DNA from: Bacillota bacterium
GTDB lineage: Bacteria > Bacillota > Clostridia > Acetivibrionales > DTU013
NCBI GenBank assembly: GCA_023435305.1
Contig: JAEYRV010000061.1
Location: forward strand, 1-51,292
Reading direction: 5' to 3'
Length of the DNA: 51,292 bases
Below, one piece after another: positions 8,912 to 15,455 of this stretch (positions are counted from its first letter, which is position 1; every line of letters begins with the position of its first letter). The notes under the pieces were generated by a model that saw nothing but the letters and a program-made list of their open reading frames with translations, had not been told where the DNA came from and ran no database searches. Both the position numbers and the translations under genes were made by a program.

Positions 8912-9044
8912 GTGTGCAAAAACCACGTCGTCTGGGCGCAATTTCGTTGATTTTATTGATATTTCTCACTATATTTAGTGTTTAATGGGATTTTTATTGT
9001 GTTATGTAGACTCTATGCGCCCAAATGTCACGATTTTTGCACAC
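8912..9044. repeat. Palindromic intergenic element, copy A (MITE-like)
   Basis: The 29-bp arms at 8912-8940 (GTGTGCAAAAA ... GGGCGCA) and 9016-9044 (TGCGCCC ... TTTTTGCACAC) are imperfect inverted repeats whose ends pair and whose middles do not. The interior begins ATTTCGTTGATTTTATTGA. A homologous element lies at 42782-42938. The two left ends align without gaps over 48 bp and the right ends over 32 bp. No coding capacity. It looks like a small non-autonomous, hairpin-forming element. Confidence 0.75.
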
Positions 9045-9103
9045 CGTGGTCTATGTTAGGCTATTGAATCGACGAAAGATTGATCTTCTCATTATCAAAG
9101 TGG

Positions 9104-9392
9104 CTAGATATTCAATTAGGGGCAGCAAGTATGCTGCAAGTCAGTGACATAAAGCCAAATAGCACGACTTATGTAATCTATTCATTGTATATTAACAATA
9201 TCAACCTCAAATAATCTGCCCCTAGTTGAGATTTTTGCCAAGTAGATGAGTGGCCTCTGCCCTTAGTTGAAATTTTTACCAGATAGAGGGGCAGTTTCTG
9301 CCCCTAGTTGAGATTTTAACCAGATAGATGAACACATCCTGCCCCTAGTTGAAATTTCGGCCAGGCAGATGAGCGCCTCCTGCCCCTGGCAG
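9104..9392. repeat. Composite element, locus 1: inverted core, 90-bp interior, 41-bp repeat array
   Basis: A single core ending in TTCAATTAGGGGCAG (to 9125) is followed by a 90-bp interior (9126-9215). An array of inverted cores then starts CTGCCCCTAGTTGA at 9216, 9257, 9298 and 9339, an exact 41-bp period, with a truncated fifth at 9380. Within each unit about 34 bp are conserved and 7 bp vary. The same architecture with the same 90-bp interior and 41-bp period occurs in the opposite orientation at 28020-28245. No protein is encoded. Confidence 0.85.
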
Positions 9393-9432
9393 CTAATTTG
9401 AGCAAGCCTTGGAGATCCTCCAGCAAAATGAA

Positions 9433-9455
9433 AGGCGGAGCATTATGCTTCGCCT
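9433..9455 (-). terminator. Probable terminator of the CheY/CheX-type operon
   Basis: AGGCGGAGCA (9433-9442) pairs with TGCTTCGCCT (9446-9455). Read on the minus strand the hairpin is followed by TTTCATTTTG. It lies 120 bases beyond the stop codon of the CheX-type gene. Confidence 0.45.
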
Positions 9456-9573
9456 ATAAATATGTCCCTAAATATGTCTATTAGTATTTCTATCGTTATA
9501 CTGTGGTCTCACCCCCCCGTGGCTTACCCTGTGGCTCCCCCGTGGCCTCTGCCACATGCTCTCTCCTGTATTC

Positions 9574-10449
9574 CTATGCGAGGATAACGTCGACCTTGCC
9601 CCAGGTCATGTGGCAGGAAATCACATATGCTTTGCCAGGATTGCTGAACGTATAGTTCTCGGCGACCATCTGGGGCTGCATTTCAAGCTCGACGCCGTTA
9701 TTGGACATATTGACAAGGAATATGCCGTTGTGCAGGTTGAGGAATTCTCCGACAGATGCCTGCGCCAACTCGTCCGGCTCGGTGATATCCTCCTGTGCAA
9801 ACTTCGCCGCAAATGTGACAAATTCCTTCGAAGCACAGCCGATAGCGGTATGGATGGCCAACTTGCCCAATATTTCCTGCCATGTGTACCACTCGGATGT
9901 TATATCAGTCTTCAGCTGATTGATCTCAACTGTCGGGTTGTCATCAATGAACCTGATGATATTCTTGATCAGCAGCGTTACATAATCGCTGTAGGTCTTC
10001 GCCAGCAGAGTCTCGCCATAATTCTGGAATATCTGCTCGATCTCCTGGGCGTCATCGTTCCTGACCACATTAAATTGTCTCGAGGATATGCCGTTTTCCT
10101 TCTTATAGTTATCAAGTGCTTCCTGAAGCTGCTCCATGGTGAAGTATTTCCTGTCGATCAGGGCCTGTCCAAGCATCAGGTGTCCCTGTTTCTGAGTGGA
10201 CAGCATATCGCTGAGCATGCCTTCGGTTATATAACCGTTCTCTATAGCCAGTTCACCGAACCTTTTATCTACTCTTTTCTGCATGCTGTGAATCTGTTCA
10301 ACCTGTGCAGAAGTCATATATCCAGCGTTTATAGCAATAACACCCAGCTTGAGATGTACCGAACGCTGGTACTCGAGAGCATCAGCCAGCTGTTCAGGTG
10401 TGACAAGACCCTTGTTCAACAAATAATGCCCGAAATATTGGCTAAACAT
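9574..10449 (-). CDS. CheX-type CheY-P phosphatase with N-terminal MshEN-like repeats
   Basis: Soluble protein of 291 residues in two parts. Residues 1-115 hold several tandem copies of an LGxxLxxxGxxxxxQLxxAL pattern (for example YFGHYLLNKGLVTPEQLADAL, LMLGQALIDRKYFTMEQLQEAL), the pattern of MshEN domains known from type IV pilus/type II secretion ATPases, some of which bind cyclic di-GMP. Residues 150-291 resemble CheX/CheC phosphatases and contain the E-x2-N signature in ASVGEFLNLHNG. The inferred role is dephosphorylation of a CheY-like regulator, possibly the one encoded 15 bases upstream, with the N-terminus as a binding or sensing module. Start: the ATG at 10449 has GAGGAG 8 bases upstream; a GTG at 10458 lies on that site. 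Cyclic di-GMP binding is not proven here. Confidence 0.78.
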   Translation of the reverse strand: MFSQYFGHYLLNKGLVTPEQLADALEYQRSVHLKLGVIAINAGYMTSAQVEQIHSMQKRVDKRFGELAIENGYITEGMLSDMLSTQKQGHLMLGQALIDRKYFTMEQLQEALDNYKKENGISSRQFNVVRNDDAQEIEQIFQNYGETLLAKTYSDYVTLLIKNIIRFIDDNPTVEINQLKTDITSEWYTWQEILGKLAIHTAIGCASKEFVTFAAKFAQEDITEPDELAQASVGEFLNLHNGIFLVNMSNNGVELEMQPQMVAENYTFSNPGKAYVISCHMTWGKVDVILA

Positions 10450-10464
10450 ATTTAACACTCCTCA

Positions 10465-10833
10465 TCAGAATATATTTTTTACTATATGTTCAATTTGGGA
10501 TTTTTCCCAGGGCTTTTGAATAAAGTCGGAGGCTCCGGCATCCATTGCAGCCTTCAGGTGCGTTCTGGTTCCGGATGAAGAGAGCATGATTACCTTGACA
10601 TCCTTTTTCACAGCCATCATCTCTTGCAGAGCATCTATTCCGTTTTTATCCGGCATGACGATATCCAGGAAAACAAGATCGGGATCGTTCTGCTTGAATA
10701 ATTCCACGGAGCTTTGACCATTTGCCGCTTCAACAATATTAAAGTCGCCTAATTCCAACAGACAGTCCTTCATTTTCTTTCTGACCAGAAGTGAATCATC
10801 ACAGACAAGTATCGTAGGCCGGTTATTACTCAT
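10465..10833 (-). CDS. Single-domain response regulator (CheY-like)
   Basis: A 122-residue receiver domain with no output domain. The acidic pair is DDS at residues 10-12, the phosphoacceptor Asp lies in LVFLDIVMPDKNG, the Thr/Ser switch in IMLSSSG, and the conserved Lys in FIQKPW. The start codon has a GGGGGG site about 7 bases upstream. The gene is 15 bases upstream of the CheX/MshEN gene, so the two form an operon whose second product plausibly removes phosphate from the first. The cognate kinase is not adjacent; it could be a chemotaxis-type CheA or another kinase elsewhere in the genome. Confidence 0.92.
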   Translation of the reverse strand: MSNNRPTILVCDDSLLVRKKMKDCLLELGDFNIVEAANGQSSVELFKQNDPDLVFLDIVMPDKNGIDALQEMMAVKKDVKVIMLSSSGTRTHLKAAMDAGASDFIQKPWEKSQIEHIVKNIF

Positions 10834-10874
10834 AACTAATCCCCCCGAAAAATGTAGAATTTTCTTATATAATA

Positions 10875-10903
10875 ATACTATCTTATTTTTTCCATTATGT
10901 AAA
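10875..10903 (-). promoter_or_regulatory. Promoter of the CheY/CheX-type operon
   Basis: On the minus strand TTTACA (10903-10898) and TAGTAT (10880-10875) are spaced 17 bp apart, upstream of the response regulator start at 10833. Confidence 0.55.
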
Positions 10904-10926
10904 GAAACAGCTGGAATTCAATATAC

Positions 10927-10956
10927 TTTAACGTTTCAGGGTCTGCTGCATAGAAT
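10927..10956 (+). promoter_or_regulatory. Possible promoter of the 10991-13869 gene group
   Basis: TTTAAC (10927-10932) and TAGAAT (10951-10956) are separated by 18 bp, about 35 bases before the start codon at 10991. Because this group includes a sporulation gene, an alternative sporulation sigma factor may be used instead. Confidence 0.35.
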
Positions 10957-10990
10957 ATAGAAGAAATATATGAATAAAGGGGTAATAATC

Positions 10991-11950
10991 ATGCAGCTGC
11001 CTAAAGGCTCAGGTCTGGAAGTCCTGGATAAGCTTGCCCGCAGGAGCATTAAATATTATTCCGGCTTGCTTCAGTCGGATCGATTCAGAGAAAACCTCCT
11101 CCCGGCTTTAAAAAATCTCCAGCCTATTGAGCTGCCATCGCTGAACAGTTTGAGAAGGCCTGTGGAATCACTGCTTAAAGGGCTCAGCAGCATTACTTCA
11201 CAGCTTAATACAAAGCCTGAGAGAACTGACTATAACGCTGTAGTCAACAGCTTCCTGCCTCCTGGTGCAAGGCTGATAAAACCGCAGTATCCTGAAAATG
11301 CAGGTGAAATACAGTTTGCCGATCTTGACGGTGACGGACGGAGCGAGCTGATCACTTCATACAGATCGGGTGAAGGCATCAGGACGCTGGTGCTTAAAAA
11401 GGATGAAGTCCAATGGTACAAGATGGCAGAGATCAGCAATCCGGAGTTCACAGACCTCCATTACCGCAATAGTGCCGACATCGCCGGGGACGGAAAATCA
11501 AGCCTGCTGCTGGGACTTGCCGTGGGACAGCAGGATCGTACACTTGCTGCATACTCTGTATCTGACGGAGGGTCAAAAAAAATCTTCGGAAAGAAATATG
11601 ACAAACTTGAACTGGTCAGTACCAGAAGCGCTTCGGGTCATGCAAAAGCTGCCTGTGCTTTATGGCGCGAAACAGCGCCGGGCATTTTTGACATCGATCT
11701 GGTGCACTGGAACGGCATAGACCTGGAGAGTCTGGAGAAAACTCGCTATCTTGCAGGCAAGGTCCTCCCCTACTATATCAGAAAGCTCAGACAATATCCC
11801 GATGATACGACAAGCTGGTACAATCTCGCCGATACATTCCTGAAGACCGGAGACAGAGCAAGAGCTGAGAGAGCATTGATGTATGGCCTCAGATACGATC
11901 CTGACCCGATGCTGAAGGAAAGGTTCTCGGAGCTTCAAAGACAGCTTTGA
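10991..11950 (+). CDS. Unrecognised protein with an FG-GAP/VCBS-like segment and a C-terminal TPR-like segment
   Basis: Protein of 319 residues that I cannot assign to a named family. Visible features: a hydrophilic helical N-terminal third; a calcium-loop-like repeat FADLDGDGRSELITSY near residue 110, as in FG-GAP/VCBS beta-propeller repeats, echoed by a weaker SADIAGDGKSSLLLG near residue 165; and a C-terminal helical repeat (YPDDTTSWYNLADTFLKTG, RARAERALMYGLRYDPD) that reads as one TPR unit. No signal peptide or membrane helix. Start: the ATG at 10991 has AAAGGGG 8 bases upstream; an ATG at 10970 overlaps that site. It is the first gene of a run of close plus-strand genes leading into tgl, so a link to spore maturation is possible but inferred only from position. 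Confidence 0.7.
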   Translation: MQLPKGSGLEVLDKLARRSIKYYSGLLQSDRFRENLLPALKNLQPIELPSLNSLRRPVESLLKGLSSITSQLNTKPERTDYNAVVNSFLPPGARLIKPQYPENAGEIQFADLDGDGRSELITSYRSGEGIRTLVLKKDEVQWYKMAEISNPEFTDLHYRNSADIAGDGKSSLLLGLAVGQQDRTLAAYSVSDGGSKKIFGKKYDKLELVSTRSASGHAKAACALWRETAPGIFDIDLVHWNGIDLESLEKTRYLAGKVLPYYIRKLRQYPDDTTSWYNLADTFLKTGDRARAERALMYGLRYDPDPMLKERFSELQRQL

Positions 11951-11995
11951 TCGACCCGGAGAAAGGTGCAGGCTCTCGAAAGGGGATGGTGGCAT

Positions 11996-13114
11996 ATGAC
12001 CGGCATGCAGGCCGCACTGCTTGACAATATCAGGATCAGTAATGGTCCCGACAGCTTGAGAAGCTATTTCCATGAACTTCTCCACACAGACCGCGAAAAA
12101 CTTCTTGTACTGCTGAATGACCGAAATCTCAGATTTCGTTCATTATACATTCTAAAGCAGGACATAGCTGTGAACTCACTTATGGGAGAGCTGCCCTCCG
12201 TGTACAGAAAGGCGCTGGAAATAGCGGATGAGCTGTCTGAAAAAACTGGTTCAGGCTATGCCGCAGGACCATCACGGCAAACTAGTGCATTGACCTCTCA
12301 AAGGACACGTACTATGCGAGCTATGCGTTCTTTGCGTGCTACACGTGCTACGCGTTCTAATCCTGCTGTGTCGGCATCTGACCATAGCTATAGAGAAATA
12401 GAAAAAAGAATGCGTCTGAATACACAGGAAGTTTTACCGGCGCTTGAATGGATCGTGGATACAGGCTGGGACGATGAGCCTCTCAGGGCAGCATACGAGC
12501 TGCTCCTTGAACGCTGTACCTCACTAATCCTCAAGGACTTCAGAAAATGCTCCGTCCTGCCTGCTGTTGCCGATACCATCTTTAGCAGGAACAGGCAGGG
12601 AAAGTTGATCCACAATCTGGTATGGGCATTTTTCGAGGCCTGTGATCCCGACAGCCTGTATTTGATAGCTCAAAGACTGAATTCTGCAGACAGCAGTGAT
12701 ACAACACTGGCAAAAAAACTTTTGTGCTTTATTCCCGGATTGGATGAAGCCGCCGGTACGGGAGCATATATCAAAGCCATGCAGTGGCTCTCGGAAAACA
12801 GGCCGTTCCTCTGCTATACGGGAGAGACCATGCAAATGTGCAGCAGACCTGTCTACTACACAGTGTCACAGGAGGCAAAGTACCTTTGCCGTCCATTATC
12901 TGCCAGCAGCGGAAAGCTTCTTTCCCCGTTGCAGGATAGTGAGCTGAAGCTGCTCGAGGAATTTAGAAAGCAGCCGGAAGCATTACAGAAGCATCTGGCC
13001 GATTTCTCCTGCATGCTCCATCGGAGGGATCTATATCAATGGGCTGCATGGATCAGGCTGTCGGTCGTCAGACAGGCCGAGACCGTATCTGAAATAACGG
13101 GGGGATTGGCATGA
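11996..13114 (+). CDS. Unrecognised helical protein containing an in-frame 9-bp repeat tract
   Basis: Protein of 372 residues of no family that I recognise. It is predominantly helical and hydrophilic, without a signal peptide. Residues about 103-121 are encoded by six near-copies of a 9-bp unit (12305-12358), giving a basic tract of x-Arg-Ala/Ser triplets (TMRAMRSLRATRATRS). The tract sits between two otherwise ordinary segments and probably varies between strains. Start: the ATG at 11996 is chosen, with GGGG about 10 bases and GGTGG 3 bases upstream. A GTG at 11966 with GGAG 4 bases upstream would add 10 residues. Its stop overlaps the start of tgl by four bases (ATGA), so the two are translationally coupled. 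Its role may therefore be tied to Tgl, for example as a partner or substrate, but that is inference. Confidence 0.68.
   Translation: MTGMQAALLDNIRISNGPDSLRSYFHELLHTDREKLLVLLNDRNLRFRSLYILKQDIAVNSLMGELPSVYRKALEIADELSEKTGSGYAAGPSRQTSALTSQRTRTMRAMRSLRATRATRSNPAVSASDHSYREIEKRMRLNTQEVLPALEWIVDTGWDDEPLRAAYELLLERCTSLILKDFRKCSVLPAVADTIFSRNRQGKLIHNLVWAFFEACDPDSLYLIAQRLNSADSSDTTLAKKLLCFIPGLDEAAGTGAYIKAMQWLSENRPFLCYTGETMQMCSRPVYYTVSQEAKYLCRPLSASSGKLLSPLQDSELKLLEEFRKQPEALQKHLADFSCMLHRRDLYQWAAWIRLSVVRQAETVSEITGGLA
12305..12358 (+). repeat. Six in-frame 9-bp repeats inside a gene
   Basis: The unit NNN-CGT-GCT (with CGA and TCT variants) is repeated six times and encodes x-Arg-Ala/Ser. Copy-number change would keep the reading frame, so it would vary the length of the basic tract. 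Confidence 0.8.
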
Positions 13115-13869
13115 TAAAGTTTGCGGACGGAGAACACGATCTGAAGGCCATTCTCGGCAGGTACAGGAGTGGAAGTCCTGAATATGAGTTTCTGAGCACT
13201 TACATAGACAGCACCCATGTATATAATTACTCATCGGAGGAGGAGCTCATTTTTGAAACCGAAATGCGCCGGCACATCATCGACGCATCCATTGCACTTT
13301 ACAGAAGCAGGCTGGCATTCCGCACATTTCAGGAGTCCAAATGCAACGAGAAATACTGGGACAGAAGAGCGGACGGAGGTTTCGTGCTCAAGTCGGGCGT
13401 CAAGCCCTCCGAGGCTGTCGGAGATATATTCACCAATACTCGCTTGTATGGCACGGAGTGCGCTACCGCCATTGTTATCATATATTACAAGGCTGTTCTG
13501 GATTCATATAAGCCGGACCTTTTTGATACAGCTTTCAAGGAGATCGTATTGATGAACTGGCGCGACCTGGATGACCTGATTAATGTAGCTACATACCGCA
13601 GGCTGCCTGACTATGTACCCGGTGATTGCAGGTATGTGAGGAATCCGGATGTGAACCCGCTGACACCAGAATGGCAGGGGGAAAACATCATCAATCTCGG
13701 GAGCGGAAGATATTACGGTCATGGCATCGGTATGGGCGATGTGGATCATTTCATCAAAGCTCTCAATCAGAACAGGATAGTGGACTCCCAGGTCTCAGCC
13801 TATCTGATGGATTCCGCCACAAGGCCTGATTTTGCAGGTTTGTATCGCTACTGGAAATTTGCTTCATAA
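13111..13869 (+). CDS. tgl: Protein-glutamine gamma-glutamyltransferase (sporulation transglutaminase)
   Basis: Protein of 252 residues matching the Bacillus Tgl family in length and motifs. The active-site Cys lies in ECATAIVIIYYKAVLD (about residue 115), a segment I recognise as nearly invariant in Tgl. Later conserved stretches include LVxNWRDLDD-like MNWRDLDDLI, GDCRYVRNPDVNP, WQGENIINLG and YYGHGIGM, which hold the His/Asp region of the family. The enzyme forms epsilon-(gamma-glutamyl)lysine cross-links between coat proteins late in sporulation. The ATG at 13111 overlaps the stop of the preceding gene and has GGGGGG 6 bases upstream. Coupling to two uncharacterised genes upstream makes those genes candidate coat-associated factors. 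Confidence 0.93.
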   Translation: MIKFADGEHDLKAILGRYRSGSPEYEFLSTYIDSTHVYNYSSEEELIFETEMRRHIIDASIALYRSRLAFRTFQESKCNEKYWDRRADGGFVLKSGVKPSEAVGDIFTNTRLYGTECATAIVIIYYKAVLDSYKPDLFDTAFKEIVLMNWRDLDDLINVATYRRLPDYVPGDCRYVRNPDVNPLTPEWQGENIINLGSGRYYGHGIGMGDVDHFIKALNQNRIVDSQVSAYLMDSATRPDFAGLYRYWKFAS

Positions 13870-13898
13870 ATAGTGCAGGACCCGAATAGTTTTTACTT

Positions 13899-15455
13899 AT
13901 GAGAAGATTATCAGCAGCCCATATCAGAGGATCCCGGATATGGAAGGGCGTAGATAAGTTTTACAGGGATTCGTTTATATTGACACTGTCCAACATGGCA
14001 ACAGGCATCATTGCCTTTGTCTTCTCCATCATTTTGTCCAGAAAGCTCGGAGCCGAGGGCCTGGGTCTATATGGTCTTGTGATGCCTGTCTACGGACTTT
14101 TGCTCTGTATTACCACGGACGGCATCATAACAGCGATCTCAAAGATATCTACCATATATTTCAGCCGGAAGGAATATAAAAACCTGAACAGGACACTCAG
14201 CTCAATTTTTGTGATGACCGCAGTCTGGGCTATATTTATAGCACTTATGGTGCTCTTGTTTCACAGGATCATCGCCGTCCATTTTGTCCGGGATGCACGG
14301 TCCGCAGGTGCCCTGATGGTCCTGTCACCGGCTCTGGTCTTCGTTCCCCTTTCCGCAGTCATAAAAGGTTATTTCTATGGCATGGGTCAGTTCAAGATAA
14401 CCGCCTCTGTCGATATCCTGGAAAAGCTCCTCAGAGTAATAATATTACTTGGAGCTATTGCCCTGCTCCGGCCTGAGAGTGTGGCAGGGACTGTCGCCAT
14501 TGCTTTTTCAGCGCTGGCATTGGGAGAAATGATAAGTTTCCTGACATTGTTTATCTGTTACAAATTGAAGAAAGCTGGCTTCAAAGTAGAGAACAGCGGC
14601 AAATCAAAGTCAAGGATACAGCTGGTTTTCGATGTACTGGTCATATCTGTTCCGCTGTGCATAAATGGTGTCCTGTCCTCGATAATATCGACCGTGTCTG
14701 CACTGATCCTGCCGCGCAGACTGATAGCAGCCGGATTTTCCTACAGAGATGCCCTCGCGCTCATAGGCAGATTCGGGGGCATGGCGCTCAATATTTCAAC
14801 GCTTCCATTCATAATAATCGGCTCCATGCTCACCGTCCTTGTCCCCGAAGTTTCACTTAATATCAGCAAAAAGGATTACTGGTCGGCAGAGGAAAGAGTA
14901 GCACAGGTCATGAGGATATCTTGTATAATCGGCATATCAACCGCCATCGTGTGCATGGTCATCCCCGAGACTCTCGGCAGGCTCTTCTATCAGCGAAACG
15001 ATCTTGGTGTGATGATAAGGTTTTCAGCCCCGATCTGTCTTATTAGCTTTATATCCTCGCCCACCTTCGGTATACTAAACGCACTGGGCAAACAAAATGT
15101 GCTGCTTAGGAATTCATTGATAAACTCATTGCAGAGCCTTGTCCTGACGACCATACTGGCCGGGATACCAGCGCTGAATATATATGGCTATGGACTGTCC
15201 ATAATGTTGACATCGGTCACATCATTTATACTGAACATTAATGAGATCAAAAAGATCTGTGAAGTCAAATTCAATCTGCAGGATATCGTACTACTTGTAC
15301 TCTCGGGCATTGCGGCATGGCTCTCAGCGCTTGCTGCAGGCAATCTGCTCGGAGCTGCACCAGAGTTTATACGTGCCGCTGGTATTGTCACGGCCTGTTT
15401 TGGAGTTATGGCGGGCCTTTGTTCCATCGGATTCAAGGGGAGGGCTGAGACCTGA
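13899..15455 (+). CDS. SpoVB-like lipid flippase (MOP/MATE superfamily)
   Basis: Integral membrane protein of 518 residues with about 14 hydrophobic segments. The N-terminal FYRDSFILTLSNMATGI and the SRKLGAEGLGLYGLVMP segment are typical of stage V sporulation protein B and related polysaccharide flippases. In spore formers this family includes SpoVB, required for cortex peptidoglycan synthesis, and MurJ-type lipid II flippases. Position 29 bases after tgl supports a sporulation role, but other family members act in vegetative wall or capsule synthesis. The ribosome binding site is poor, so translation may depend on the upstream gene. The 3' end overlaps the convergent kinase gene by 23 bases (15433-15455). 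A second paralogue lies at 34647-36341. Confidence 0.85.
   Translation: MRRLSAAHIRGSRIWKGVDKFYRDSFILTLSNMATGIIAFVFSIILSRKLGAEGLGLYGLVMPVYGLLLCITTDGIITAISKISTIYFSRKEYKNLNRTLSSIFVMTAVWAIFIALMVLLFHRIIAVHFVRDARSAGALMVLSPALVFVPLSAVIKGYFYGMGQFKITASVDILEKLLRVIILLGAIALLRPESVAGTVAIAFSALALGEMISFLTLFICYKLKKAGFKVENSGKSKSRIQLVFDVLVISVPLCINGVLSSIISTVSALILPRRLIAAGFSYRDALALIGRFGGMALNISTLPFIIIGSMLTVLVPEVSLNISKKDYWSAEERVAQVMRISCIIGISTAIVCMVIPETLGRLFYQRNDLGVMIRFSAPICLISFISSPTFGILNALGKQNVLLRNSLINSLQSLVLTTILAGIPALNIYGYGLSIMLTSVTSFILNINEIKKICEVKFNLQDIVLLVLSGIAAWLSALAAGNLLGAAPEFIRAAGIVTACFGVMAGLCSIGFKGRAET

Noticed and set aside
8779..8985. Plus-strand frame of 68 codons in the repeat island
   Set aside because: No ribosome binding site, and it runs across the left arm of palindromic element A; composition looks random.
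9216..9392. CRISPR-like array
   Set aside because: About 34 of 41 bp are conserved per unit, leaving only about 7 bp variable at this locus and 15 bp at the other, too short for spacers. There are no cas genes and the copy has an inverted partner.
9556..10455. Long plus-strand frame of 299 codons opposite the CheX/MshEN gene
   Set aside because: Antisense shadow of a clearly recognisable gene with a good ribosome binding site on the other strand.
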